A stretch of DNA of 64,000 bases from Bacillus sp. V2I10 (GCF_030817055.1 NZ_JAUSYV010000001.1:1202001-1266000), one strand, 5' to 3'; shown: positions 44,036 through 53,297, counted from the first letter of the stretch. Made by a program: numbers and translations. The notes: generated by a model from the sequence alone, not told the origin.

Positions 44036-44857
44036 TTAACTTTTCAAGTAGTCATTTAATGCTTGTTGTAAAGTTCCTAATGTTTTGGTGTTTTTATCAA
44101 ATGTTATTCCTAAACGTATCATTTTTCTAACAACTTCAGCTCTTAACCCTGTAATCACAGTATGACATCCCATCATTGAAGTACCAGCAATAATCTTCAA
44201 TAAATGGTCAATTACTTCATTCTCCATCTCTGCAATTCCAGATAAGTCAATAATCAATGTTTGAATATGTAAATTTCCAACTTCCATTAAAACTTTTTCC
44301 TCAATAACATTCGTTCGTAAAATATCAACCGAACCAATCAGAGGCAAAATACATATAGTGGATGTTATTGGTATTATAGGCACCGATAGATTTTCAACCA
44401 ATTCTCTTTGAGCCTTTATCAATGAATCCTTGTATTTAGAATAATTAATAAAAAAAATATTTAAAAATTGGTCTAATCGACTATTTATTTGTTTTTCCAA
44501 CGAAAAAAAATCATCGATTATAGTGTTATTCGATAACTCGTTATATTTTTGCATGAATTCCCACAAGGTTCTGCGAATGGCTTGAACCCACTCTAATTTG
44601 AATGATAATGTAATTTCGTGTGTCGCCCACGCTATACCTTCATGTTTCGCAAAAGATTGAAGTTCTTGTTCTTTACCATCAACAACGTAATGAACAAGTT
44701 TATGGGCATTATTTATGAGATCAATATTTCCAAATTGCAGAATATCTTTAATTTTTTCTTTTACATTAGCTGCTTGGCTTAATAACGAATTTTCAAAATT
44801 CTGTTTATTTTCATCGATGTATTTCATGAATTTAACTGTATCAATAAACAATTCCAT
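44036..44857 (-). CDS. RsbR-like stressosome protein with STAS domain
   Basis: Protein of 273 residues with an N-terminal helical sensor domain (about 1-155, of the non-haem-globin RsbR type) and a C-terminal STAS domain (about 158-272; VPIIPITSTICILPLIGSVD and IIDLSGIAEMENEVIDHLL). RsbR paralogues assemble with RsbS into the stressosome that controls sigma-B. The phospho-acceptor threonine of RsbR's DxTG motif is serine here (DLSG). No rsbS or rsbT lies nearby. The minus-strand region ahead of the ATG is AGGGGATTAA. Confidence 0.85.
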   Translation of the reverse strand: MELFIDTVKFMKYIDENKQNFENSLLSQAANVKEKIKDILQFGNIDLINNAHKLVHYVVDGKEQELQSFAKHEGIAWATHEITLSFKLEWVQAIRRTLWEFMQKYNELSNNTIIDDFFSLEKQINSRLDQFLNIFFINYSKYKDSLIKAQRELVENLSVPIIPITSTICILPLIGSVDILRTNVIEEKVLMEVGNLHIQTLIIDLSGIAEMENEVIDHLLKIIAGTSMMGCHTVITGLRAEVVRKMIRLGITFDKNTKTLGTLQQALNDYLKS

Positions 44858-45460
44858 TATTTAATCCCCTTTTTAGATAGATTCCTACAAAACTTAAATC
44901 CCCTTTAATTGAAAATACTAAACCACACCCATTTGAAAAAATCATCAATTAAAGGGTAAAAGCTAATAATTATTTGCTTTTAATTCAACTAACGGCTTTA
45001 CAGTTTCGTTAAGACTCATAGGAAATTTAACTCTTACGTTGGGGAACATTAATTAAAAAAATTAGTTTTAATTATACCGTATTTTTACTGAAGAACTTCA
45101 ACGGTTACACCGGGATTACCAACGATGCAATGATATGAGAATTAAACGAGAGATATATAAGGATATTGAACTTCTAGAAAAGACTATTGAATATATAATT
45201 TTTAACGACTACCCAAATGGTTAGGTGATTTTTGTGATCATTTAAAACTGGTGAGCGATTGCAGTACATTTTAGTGCCGCTGTGAACTAAGAAATTCCTT
45301 TCATATAGAAAAGAATTTTTTGTTTTGTCCCATTTATATAACATCTAACATTAACCTTACAAGATTGTTACATAAAACCATAAAATGTAATTCGAATCGA
45401 TGGCAGATCATCTGGCTCTCTTTTAAGATGTAGTAAAAAGAGATAGGAAGGTGATTGGGT
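44858..45460. other. Gene-free stretch between the RsbR-like gene and the bcrC-like gene
   Basis: About 600 AT-rich bases. A 29-residue frame ending near 45225 (MRIKREIYKDIELLEKTIEY) may be a gene remnant. A hairpin around 45289-45322 (AAATTC..GAATTT with a T run) is terminator-like. No promoter stood out. Confidence 0.35.
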
Positions 45461-46075
45461 TTGGATTTTTCTGAAGTTAATATTGCATTATTTAGAATGG
45501 TTAATGACTTGGGAAAAGAATATACATATTTAAATCCTGTTTTCAGTTTTATTGCTGAATATATGGTTTTTTTACTTGCACTAAGTGTTCTTATTTTCTG
45601 GTTTAGACGGGACAAAAACAGCAGATTAATGATTCTTTGTGCAACAATTTCATTTATTTGTGCATTTACAATGGGTAAAATGTCAGGTGAATTTCATAAA
45701 AATTATCAGCCATTTGCAGAATTATCAGATGTAAATAAGCTGATCGAGAAAGAAAAAGATAAGTCCTTTCCCAGTGACCATACAATCTTATTCTTCTCAT
45801 ATTGTCTTTCTTTTTGGCTTTTCAGAAGAGGATGGTCGGTCTTATGGATAATGTTAGCTATTCTTGTTGGCATCTCCCGTATTTGGGTCGGTGTTCATTA
45901 TCCTTTTGATGTTTTAACAGGAATACTAATAAGCTTTGCAGCTGCAGCCTTCATATATTTCACAGTACCTAAATTAAGTGTTGCAAGAAATATTTTAATG
46001 ATTTATGAAAAATACGAGGACATTCTTTTTCAACCATTAAAAAAGTCAAAAGGAAACAAAACCAAAAACTACTAA
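45461..46075 (+). CDS. bcrC: PAP2 phosphatase, undecaprenyl-diphosphatase BcrC-like
   Basis: Membrane phosphatase of 204 residues with about five helices. PAP2 motifs: KSFPSDH (catalytic His) and SRIWVGVHYPFDV (nucleophile His), with the first motif K-x6-RP altered to HKNYQPF, so the usual Arg is Gln. BcrC recycles the lipid carrier of wall synthesis and gives bacitracin tolerance. The TTG at 45461 is seven bases after AAGGTG. The altered first motif leaves some doubt about activity. Confidence 0.82.
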   Translation: MDFSEVNIALFRMVNDLGKEYTYLNPVFSFIAEYMVFLLALSVLIFWFRRDKNSRLMILCATISFICAFTMGKMSGEFHKNYQPFAELSDVNKLIEKEKDKSFPSDHTILFFSYCLSFWLFRRGWSVLWIMLAILVGISRIWVGVHYPFDVLTGILISFAAAAFIYFTVPKLSVARNILMIYEKYEDILFQPLKKSKGNKTKNY

Positions 46076-46173
46076 TGATAAAATGTAAATCAAATGTTAT
46101 TCAACAAACGGGGGCTGTTAATAAACTTTTATTTCAAGGCTCTGTTAAACAATTATGTTGATAATTAAGCATA

Positions 46174-46199
46174 GAAAAAGGACCAAAAATCTTGGTCCT
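46174..46199 (-). terminator. Terminator of the second RsbR-like gene
   Basis: AGGACCAA / TTGGTCCT, eight-bp stem, loop AAATC; on the minus strand it is followed by TTTTTC. Confidence 0.7.
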
Positions 46200-46297
46200 C
46201 ATGCTGTACATAGCAGTACCACAGATGATGGAATTTTTACCGTTCGAAGGGAGCTCAGGGAACATATACAGTGTTTTTTACAAAGTTATCCATAAGA

Positions 46298-47116
46298 TTA
46301 TTTAATACTTTCTAATGCTTTCTTAACATTAGCAAAAGTCTCGATAGCAGAGATATTAATACGGCTATTGATCACTAATTGTGCTAGTTCAGGACGCAAG
46401 CCTGTAGTAATTACATGTATCCCCATTAATTGAAGCATGTTCCCTATTTGATGGATATGTTCTGCAATGTCTATATTAATTGTTAAAATACCTGAAAAGT
46501 CTGCAATGACGTGATTTATATCCATGTCAGCCATTTTCGGAACAACATATTCCATAATATAATTTGCCCTGTAGCTATCAATATAGCCAATCAAGGGAAG
46601 GATCACGACACCGTCTTTAACAGGTATAATAGGGGCTGATAATGCTGCCAGCTCCTTTTTCGTTTCTTCCCTGGCTTCATCTAGAAGGCGTTCGAAAGCG
46701 AAAACAGTTTCATTTAAGCTGATATCTAACATTGTGTTTATCCGTTTTATAATAAGCGCATTTTCCTTTATAGACAGCCCTAGATCTATACTGATTTTCG
46801 TTAGTATTTCTGTAAAGACTTCCCTGGTTGGCGAATAACGAACCGCTATTTCTGAAATTTTCCCTCTTGAAGATACTTGCATTGCCGCATTCCTTTTACT
46901 CCAATCGATAAAGGTATCGGGAACTAAATCTTTACCTTCGTTAATAAGTGATTCCCCGAAAAACCTTAAAAGATCAACATATATCGCAATTGCTTGTTCT
47001 TTCTCCCATTCAGGGATGTCTAATTTCATTCTATGAAGAACACTTTCAACCACTTCAATAGCTAAGGACTCCACATTTTCGTTAATGTATTTAGAAAAAA
47101 TAAAAAACAAGCTCAT
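46298..47116 (-). CDS. Second RsbR-like stressosome protein with STAS domain
   Basis: Protein of 272 residues with the same plan as the gene at 44036: variable helical N-terminus (about 1-155) and C-terminal STAS domain (APIIPVKDGVVILPLIGYIDSYRANYIME, VIADFSGILTIN, TTGLRPELAQLV). The acceptor position is again serine (DFSG). The two N-terminal domains differ widely, so they should sense different inputs. It ends before a minus-strand terminator. Confidence 0.85.
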   Translation of the reverse strand: MSLFFIFSKYINENVESLAIEVVESVLHRMKLDIPEWEKEQAIAIYVDLLRFFGESLINEGKDLVPDTFIDWSKRNAAMQVSSRGKISEIAVRYSPTREVFTEILTKISIDLGLSIKENALIIKRINTMLDISLNETVFAFERLLDEAREETKKELAALSAPIIPVKDGVVILPLIGYIDSYRANYIMEYVVPKMADMDINHVIADFSGILTINIDIAEHIHQIGNMLQLMGIHVITTGLRPELAQLVINSRINISAIETFANVKKALESIK

Positions 47117-47381
47117 TGTTATTCACTCCCTATTTTTATACTAATTTAGTTATTATAACCTAAAAAAACTCTTACTCAATCAATCTGCCCCGCTAGCAAT
47201 CCAAGCAGCACAAGCATGCACCACAGATTATGCAAGGAAAAATATCAATTTGACCAGAGCCTATTTCAAAAATACAAGTTAAAATGCATCGAAGGAATTT
47301 ATCAGTGCTGTCTATGTAATGGGGACCTGAAAATCTGCATGCAGATGGTTGCTGATTTATATCGACATCTTTTCTTCACAA

Positions 47382-48266
47382 TTATTTCATGTGATTGAAT
47401 TTCTCCAAAACGAAGTGTTTAAACTGTTGAGTTGCTGGTGATATATACCTGCCCTCAACCCAAGCAATACCAATTGTCCTTTGGCTCTTGGGCCAACTAA
47501 CAGATATTTGTAATAATCTGCTTTTATCCATTCCTTTTAAATCCGGTAAAATCGATATCCCTAGTTCTGCGGCGACAAGCCCTGCCACAGTGTCTGCTTC
47601 TTCTCCTTCAAATGTTATATTTGGTGTTATCCCTGCTTCTTGAAACAACTGCTCCACGGTTATACGGAGGGAATAACCCTTTTTTAAATGAATAAATGGT
47701 TCATTTGCTAATTGTTCTAACCTAATGCTTTTACGATCAGCGAATTTATGATTTTTAGGGACTGTAACAAAAAGCTCCTCACTCCAAAGTTTTTCCCATT
47801 GAATCGGATGGATGACTTCGTTAGGTGCAATTAGACAAAGATCCATTTCTCCAGATTTCAACTGCTCAAGAAGAACATGTGAAGGACCTTGCCCAAGTTG
47901 AAATTTAATTTTGGGATAGTAAATACGAAAGCAGGAGATTAAATCTGGTATGAGATTTGTGCTCAGGGTATGCAGAAACCCTAGTGATATAGTTCCTGAC
48001 TCTGGTTCAAGTAAATCTTGTATTTCTTGTTTTCCTTCATAGAACTCTTTCATAATATTTTCTACTCGCTTTAAAAAAATCTGTCCATATTGATTTAGTC
48101 GAATAGATCGCCCTTGACGATCAAATAATGGTACACCTATATCATCCTCTAATCTGGCAATAGAACGACTAAGAGCAGACTGAGAAATTGAGAGTGCTTC
48201 TGCCGAACGGGTAACGTGCTGCGTTTTGGCAAGGGTTTGGAAGTATTCAAACTGCTGCAAATCCAT
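47382..48266 (-). CDS. LysR-family regulator
   Basis: Regulator of 294 residues: N-terminal winged helix-turn-helix (1-62; RSAEALSISQSALSRSIARLEDDIGVPLFDR) and a periplasmic-binding-like effector domain (about 90-290). It is divergent from an MFS exporter, the usual layout for a LysR activator and its target; the pair resembles B. subtilis yybE/yybF in arrangement. AGGAGG-like site (AGGAGGTTATTAA) precedes the ATG. Confidence 0.88.
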   Translation of the reverse strand: MDLQQFEYFQTLAKTQHVTRSAEALSISQSALSRSIARLEDDIGVPLFDRQGRSIRLNQYGQIFLKRVENIMKEFYEGKQEIQDLLEPESGTISLGFLHTLSTNLIPDLISCFRIYYPKIKFQLGQGPSHVLLEQLKSGEMDLCLIAPNEVIHPIQWEKLWSEELFVTVPKNHKFADRKSIRLEQLANEPFIHLKKGYSLRITVEQLFQEAGITPNITFEGEEADTVAGLVAAELGISILPDLKGMDKSRLLQISVSWPKSQRTIGIAWVEGRYISPATQQFKHFVLEKFNHMK

Positions 48267-48456
48267 TTAATAACCTCCTATATCCTAAACAATAATAATC
48301 AATTACATTTTCGCATTAAAATCATCATTATAATGCATTATACATTATAAATATTAGGTGTTACTATAAATTCAGAAGTTACTTGCAAGGACTTTTGAAG
48401 GAGATATTATAATTTATAAAGAGGTAACATCTTTAAGAAGGAAGCGATTGTTCATT

Positions 48457-48504
48457 ATGCTGCAAGAGGAATGTTTTTATATTATTGGATTGATTAATTT
48501 ATGA
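48457..48504 (+). CDS. Possible 15-codon leader peptide coupled to the MFS gene
   Basis: ATG at 48457 opens a 15-codon frame (MLQEECFYIIGLINL) whose TGA overlaps the MFS start in TTATGA. An AAGGA lies 14 bases ahead, a long spacing. The MFS gene has no ribosome site of its own and an in-frame stop just upstream of its ATG, so coupling from this frame is a reasonable explanation. No family. Confidence 0.35.
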   Translation: MLQEECFYIIGLINL

Positions 48505-49736
48505 CTTACATCCAACAAGGTACGCAAGCCTTCCGGAAAACAAACTTTGCTTTTTTTGCTGCAGGATTCAATACATTTTCTATTCTTTATTGCATGCAGC
48601 CTTTAATGCCAGAATTCACGAGAGATTTTGGCGTTTCTCCAACTAGTGCAAGCTTGTCACTATCAGTATCAACGATAGCATTAGCAGTAAGCATGCTTTT
48701 TTTTGGATCATTATCTGAGGCTTGGGGACGTAAACCTATTATGGTAATTTCTATGTTTATTGCCTCTGTCTTGTGTCTGCTGACTGCATTTAGTCCAAAC
48801 TTTCATATTTTGCTAATTCTCCGAACAATGGTAGGTATTTCACTTGCAGGTCTGCCATCAATAGCAATGGCCTATCTTGGAGAAGAAGTAGATCCTAAGA
48901 GTCTAGGGAAAGCGATGGGATTATTTATAAGCGGCAATGCTTTAGGGGCTGTATTTGGCAGGATTTTTACAGGCATTCTTACTGATTATTATGATTGGCA
49001 TTTCGCACTAGTAGGGGTCGGAGCAATAAGCTTAATTGCCACCCTAATTTTTGGTGTTAGCCTGTCTCCTTCAAGAAATTTTAAGCCGTGCAAATTAGAA
49101 ATTAGAGGCTTAGGGATGTCATTAATTAAGCATTTAAAAGATCCTGGACTAGTTTGTTTATTTTTAATGGGATTTTTTCTGTTAGGAAGTAACGTGGCTT
49201 TGTTTAACTATATTGGTTATCTATTAATGGATGAGCCTTATTCATTTAGCCAATCTTTCATAAGCTGGTTCTTTTTGATTTACCTCATTGGCATGTTTAG
49301 CTCTTCCTTTATTGGAAGACTAATTGATAAACACGGAAGATCCAAGGTCCTATTTATTAATCTATTAATTTCAATTCTAGGGGTGTTATTAACTTTATTC
49401 CCATCATTACTAATAAAAATATTGGGACTTGGTTTGTTTATTTTTGGTTTCTTTGGAGGGCATTCAATTGCTAGTAGCTGGGTAGGGCAGCGTGCATTAA
49501 ATAACAAGGCACAAGCATCTTCATTATATCTTTTTTTATATTACGCCGGCTCAAGTATTGGTGGTTCTCTAGGAGGGATTTTTTGGACTTCATTTGGATG
49601 GGCAGGGCTTATTTTCATGGTTGTAGTTTTTTTACTTCTAACTCTTATACTTACTGTATGTCTTATAAAATTATCAAAACTCACTTCGATTGCAAAACCG
49701 TTCATTTCTTTAAAGAGGTTAGGGACAAAATATTAG
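48501..49736 (+). CDS. MFS transporter, drug/metabolite exporter type
   Basis: Major-facilitator protein of 411 residues, twelve expected helices, similar to the YnfM/YybF group. The loop 2-3 motif GSLSEAWGRKPIM (about 74-86) and the exporter-type helix-5 pattern GNALGAVFGRIFTG are visible. The ATG at 48501 lacks a ribosome site (upstream TTGATTAATTT) and is preceded by an in-frame TAA. The divergent LysR gene is its likely regulator. Confidence 0.85.
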   Translation: MTYIQQGTQAFRKTNFAFFAAGFNTFSILYCMQPLMPEFTRDFGVSPTSASLSLSVSTIALAVSMLFFGSLSEAWGRKPIMVISMFIASVLCLLTAFSPNFHILLILRTMVGISLAGLPSIAMAYLGEEVDPKSLGKAMGLFISGNALGAVFGRIFTGILTDYYDWHFALVGVGAISLIATLIFGVSLSPSRNFKPCKLEIRGLGMSLIKHLKDPGLVCLFLMGFFLLGSNVALFNYIGYLLMDEPYSFSQSFISWFFLIYLIGMFSSSFIGRLIDKHGRSKVLFINLLISILGVLLTLFPSLLIKILGLGLFIFGFFGGHSIASSWVGQRALNNKAQASSLYLFLYYAGSSIGGSLGGIFWTSFGWAGLIFMVVVFLLLTLILTVCLIKLSKLTSIAKPFISLKRLGTKY

Positions 49737-49745
49737 GCTTAGAGA

Positions 49746-49772
49746 GGGAATGCTGCGGCAATCCCTTTTTTT
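49746..49772 (+). terminator. Terminator of the MFS gene
   Basis: GGGA-A-TGC / GCA-A-TCCC around TGCG, with one A-A mismatch, followed by seven T. Confidence 0.75.
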
Positions 49773-49885
49773 ATTGAGTTAAGGGGGGAATGCTTCATAA
49801 TAAATTAAAGAACAAAGGGGAGTAACATTCAGAAAAATCCTGCGAATTAATCTTAATAAAAATTTTTTTTTTTGAATTGAACTAG

Positions 49886-49915
49886 ATAAACCACCACCCG
49901 CAGGTGGAGGTTTAT
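49886..49915. other. Strong hairpin downstream of sspH
   Basis: ATAAACC-A-CCACC / GGTGG-A-GGTTTAT with loop CGCA. No T run on either side, so it may protect the sspH mRNA 3' end rather than terminate. Confidence 0.55.
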
Positions 49916-49936
49916 CATGGGGAAATACTTCATAAA

Positions 49937-50116
49937 TTAATGTTCAGTCAAGCTTGTTACAGAAACACTTTGTTTATTATTTGGTTCTTTTAGTGAATGG
50001 ATTGTAGCTTTTCCATTTTGTTCATCCACGTGCTCAATGTAAATACTTTCTCCATTATAGGTTACATTTGCCATAATTGGCGAAGAAGAAATTTCTTGTG
50101 CTCGTTGTGCATTCAT
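49937..50116 (-). CDS. sspH: H-type small acid-soluble spore protein
   Basis: Protein of 59 residues, the exact length of B. subtilis SspH, to which it is clearly similar: MNAQRAQEISSSP..NVTYNGESIYIEHVDE..GKATIHSL.EP. SASP-H is made in the forespore under sigma-G and belongs to the minor SASP set of the spore core. AAAGGAGGTAACCACA precedes the ATG on the minus strand. It is too short for usual ORF cut-offs. Confidence 0.93.
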   Translation of the reverse strand: MNAQRAQEISSSPIMANVTYNGESIYIEHVDEQNGKATIHSLKEPNNKQSVSVTSLTEH

Positions 50117-50199
50117 TGTGGTTACCTCCTTTTGCTTTTGAATAGTTATAATATTTGTTCCAAATTACTTAGATATACTTGTTGTAATTAAAACTGCTT

Positions 50200-50442
50200 T
50201 CAAGTAGTTAATCTTTCTGGTAATTGAACAATGATATGTAAGCCTGCTGCATCCCCCATGATCTCAAATCTTCTCTTAATATTTCGCCAACATCTCTTCA
50301 ATAAGACTTTTAAGAGTTCAAACCTTATCAAAAAATCTGCCGTTTCAATTGGATAATCCATTTGTGTTTCTCCTATTATACAATCGCATTGGTTTTTCAA
50401 AATAAAATTTTTCAGTTCACTGTAACCGCTTAACCTAAGCAA
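50200..50442 (-). pseudogene. C-terminal remnant, possibly of a MocR/aminotransferase-type regulator
   Basis: Frame of up to 80 codons. Only its last part (EIMGDAAGLHIIVQLPERLTT) reads like a known protein: the GEAAGLH block near the end of GntR/MocR regulators with an aminotransferase domain. The N-terminal part is unrelated and there is no good start site. Treated as decayed. Confidence 0.4.
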
Positions 50443-50553
50443 ACTTATAATTATCTAAAATAGTCTGGTACCTGTCGGAATTTTTTCATCATATGCTGAT
50501 GATTTGAGAAAGCAGGTAAATTGTTTATAAGTGCTTTCTCTTTTTACTTAAAC

Positions 50554-50609
50554 GATACAATCTATCTATATTTGCTTAATAATATTTTCATAAAATAGGT
50601 TTGTATATA
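50554..50609 (+). promoter_or_regulatory. Candidate PhoP box and -10 of the PHP-domain gene
   Basis: Hexamers at exact 11-bp steps: GATACA (50554), TCTATA (50565), TTAATA (50576), TTCATA (50587). The last two fit TT(A/C/T)A(C/T)A fully. A -10 TATATA is at 50604-50609. Confidence 0.55.
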
Positions 50610-50634
50610 ATAATTCAACACTTCGGAGGTTTAT

Positions 50635-52206
50635 ATGTTAAAAGCATTCAAATTAATTACCATTGTGGTTCTGGGTCTTACCGTCCTTGCTCAGGGAATA
50701 CCGGCAACTGCACAAGAAACTGGAAGGAATTTCAAGGAGAATACCGGAGGAAGATGGTTGAAGGGAGAGTATCATGCCCATACCTCTCAATCAGATGATG
50801 CTCAGTCCTCTCAGACGCTTGAACTGCTGTTAGACAATGCGTTTGACAAATATGATATGGATTGGATGGCTGTTTCTGATCACTTGAGAATGTCTTCGCG
50901 AGATGCTGATGGAAATGTGATTCCAGGCGGTCCAATCCCACTGTCTCAAGGTATCATTCAATATCAAGCACCGAAAATAAATCAGCTTTTAAGTGAAGGG
51001 AAGTACCGCAATAAAATTATCTTTTCTGGATTCGAATGGGACATGCCTACATATGAGCATGTCGGCATTGGCATTATAGGGGAGCAAGCCGGATCGGCGA
51101 AAAGTTTAAAAGCCGGAAGTCAATTCGAGTATTTGTTTACGAACCGTGATGAAAAGATGTTTGAGCCTGAAGATGTAGCTGCTTGGAAAGCTCAGGATGA
51201 AAGAGCCTACAATACGTCACAAGATGCTCGAACAGCGCTGGCATGGCTTGAAAAAAATTATAAAGAGACAAGTTATGCGATTTTGAACCACCCTTCAAGA
51301 AAAAGAGTATACACGATTGCAGATTTTCGAGACTTTAATAATATAGCTCCACATGTAGTTTTTGGATTTGAAGGCATGCCCGGCAATCAAATGGAACCTG
51401 ATAGGGGCGGCTTAAATTTGACTACTCCAGAAAACCGTACTTACGGCGGTTCAGATTACATGCTTGCTAAGGTAGGCGGCTCATGGGATGCACTCCTTGG
51501 AGAAGGACGAAGATTTTGGAATTTTTCCAATTCGGACTCTCATTTTGAAATCAGCGACAACCGTCTTTATTCTAGCGGATATTGGCCTGGTCAGTACTCG
51601 AAAAATTATACATGGATAAACGGATCGACTGCGCAGTCAGTCCTTGAAGGCATGCGTTCAGGAAAATCATTCTCTGTGTTTGGAGACTTGATTAATGAGC
51701 TTGATTTTCAAGTTGAAGGCATGGGCAGCAAGGCAGAAATGGGTGAAGAGCTTAAAGTGAAAGAAGGACAAATGGTCAAAGTTACGATGAGATTTAAGAG
51801 TCCAAAAAAGAATAACAATGGTGATTCGGTTCAAGTTGATCACGTGGATCTGATTTCTGGTGAGGTATCGGGGAAAGCAGTACCCGGCACACCTGCTTAT
51901 AACAAGGACACTAACGATTCGACTAAAGTCATTAAACGTTTCACAAGTAAAGACTGGAAAACAGATCGTAATGGCTACAATGTTATCACATATAAAGTAA
52001 AGGCAAACAAGAATCAATACTTCCGTCTAAGAGGAACTAACCTTGGATTGAATGTACCGGGAGAAACGAGAAACGGTGAACCGCTGATTGATCAAAAGAC
52101 TGAAATTGAGGATAACGAAACTCGTTTTGCTGAAATCAACAAGCGAAATTATCAAGACCTGTGGTTCTATTCTAATCCTGTATTCGTAAGTGTGTATAAG
52201 AAGTAG
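50635..52206 (+). CDS. Secreted PHP-domain metallohydrolase (CehA/McbA-like)
   Basis: Exported protein of 523 residues: Sec signal peptide ending at about TAQE (24-28), then a PHP phosphoesterase domain with metal ligands in GEYHAHTSQSDDA (His47, His49), AVSDHLRM, ILNHPSR and FSNSDSHFE, and a C-terminal beta-rich domain (about 360-523). PHP proteins hydrolyse phosphoesters or related bonds with a trinuclear metal site. A PhoP-like box upstream and phosphatase neighbours suggest phosphate scavenging (inference). GGAGG precedes the ATG. Confidence 0.82.
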   Translation: MLKAFKLITIVVLGLTVLAQGIPATAQETGRNFKENTGGRWLKGEYHAHTSQSDDAQSSQTLELLLDNAFDKYDMDWMAVSDHLRMSSRDADGNVIPGGPIPLSQGIIQYQAPKINQLLSEGKYRNKIIFSGFEWDMPTYEHVGIGIIGEQAGSAKSLKAGSQFEYLFTNRDEKMFEPEDVAAWKAQDERAYNTSQDARTALAWLEKNYKETSYAILNHPSRKRVYTIADFRDFNNIAPHVVFGFEGMPGNQMEPDRGGLNLTTPENRTYGGSDYMLAKVGGSWDALLGEGRRFWNFSNSDSHFEISDNRLYSSGYWPGQYSKNYTWINGSTAQSVLEGMRSGKSFSVFGDLINELDFQVEGMGSKAEMGEELKVKEGQMVKVTMRFKSPKKNNNGDSVQVDHVDLISGEVSGKAVPGTPAYNKDTNDSTKVIKRFTSKDWKTDRNGYNVITYKVKANKNQYFRLRGTNLGLNVPGETRNGEPLIDQKTEIEDNETRFAEINKRNYQDLWFYSNPVFVSVYKK

Positions 52207-52350
52207 CAATCAGGACGCTGAAAAGTTTTGGTGTCTGCGGCTCCTCTGTATTTATTTAAATTTTTATCATTCATTAAATGATTATAAATGAGTTTCCGAT
52301 TTTTGTGATCTATCAATATCTCTACTAAATAAAAAAGGAGCGGATTTATT

Positions 52351-53250
52351 GTGAGAAAGATTACCGTATTGTTAATCGCTATGTTTTTGATTGGAGTGAT
52401 TCTTCCAGCTGTTCCTGCAGGAGCAAAAGAAAGAGAAGTTGATTATGCAAAACCTGCCTTTGGAAAATCGACCGTAGTGCCGCTGGCAAAAGCGCACGCC
52501 CATAACGATTATGAGCATGAACGACCACTATTTGATGCCCTTGACCATGGATTTACCTCTGTAGAAGCCGATGTGTGGCTCGAAGATGGTGAGCTGCTCG
52601 TAGCTCATGATCAAATTGATATAAAACCCGAACGTACGCTTGAATCTCTATACCTAAAACCATTGAGTGAACGAATCAAAAATAATAAAGGGACAATTTA
52701 CAAAGGATATGACCAGGATTTTCTTCTATGGATTGATATCAAATCTGAAGATGAAGCGACATATGTCGCCATCCATGAACAGCTGAAAAAGTACAATAAA
52801 ATGCTGACAAAGTTTACGGATAACGGAGTTAAGCCGAACGACGTTACCGTAATAATTTCTGGCAACCGCCCGCGTGAACTTATGGAAAACCAGCGCGTGC
52901 GCTTTGCTTCGTACGATGGCCGGATGAGCGACCTCGGTTCTGATGTTTCCAACAAGTTTATGCCAGTTATCAGCGACAATTGGACAAAGCACTTCACTTG
53001 GCAGGGATACGGTGAGATGCCGCAGCATGAGCGTGAAAAGCTTAATCACATCGTTACAGCGGCACATAAAAACGGGCAGATCGTCCGTTTTTGGGCAACA
53101 CCAGATTTGCCGCTCCCAAACCGTAAAGCCATATGGGATGAGCTCTTAAAAGCTAGCGTGGATCTAATTAATACAGACGATCTGCCAGAACTGCAAAAGT
53201 ACTTGAACGAAAATGACCCCCAACAAACGAAAAAACATATAAACTGGTAG
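52351..53250 (+). CDS. Secreted GDPD/PI-PLC-like phosphodiesterase
   Basis: Exported protein of 299 residues: signal peptide (1-25, ending AGA-K), then a TIM-barrel phosphodiesterase domain with AHAHNDYEH (48-56; first catalytic His), VEADVW (71-76; Glu72, Asp74 metal ligands) and LLVAHDQ (82-88; second catalytic His). Family members cleave glycerophosphodiesters or phosphatidylinositol. The GTG start follows AAAAGGAG. It is 145 bases after the PHP gene with no terminator seen between them, so the two may share a transcript. Confidence 0.85.
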   Translation: MRKITVLLIAMFLIGVILPAVPAGAKEREVDYAKPAFGKSTVVPLAKAHAHNDYEHERPLFDALDHGFTSVEADVWLEDGELLVAHDQIDIKPERTLESLYLKPLSERIKNNKGTIYKGYDQDFLLWIDIKSEDEATYVAIHEQLKKYNKMLTKFTDNGVKPNDVTVIISGNRPRELMENQRVRFASYDGRMSDLGSDVSNKFMPVISDNWTKHFTWQGYGEMPQHEREKLNHIVTAAHKNGQIVRFWATPDLPLPNRKAIWDELLKASVDLINTDDLPELQKYLNENDPQQTKKHINW

Positions 53251-53270
53251 TTCATTGAAATTCGTAAAAG

Positions 53271-53297
53271 GCGAGCTTGACTTATAGTCAGGCTCGT
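53271..53297 (+). terminator. Terminator after the GDPD-like gene
   Basis: GCGAGCTTGAC / GTCAGGCTCGT (11 bp with G-T pairs), loop TTATA, then TTATTC. Confidence 0.7.

Noticed and set aside
47216..47398. 60-codon frame rich in Cys and Lys
   Set aside because: No ribosome site and it overlaps the end of the LysR gene; at most a relic.
49997..50191. 64-codon plus-strand frame
   Set aside because: It is antisense to sspH, which has far better support.
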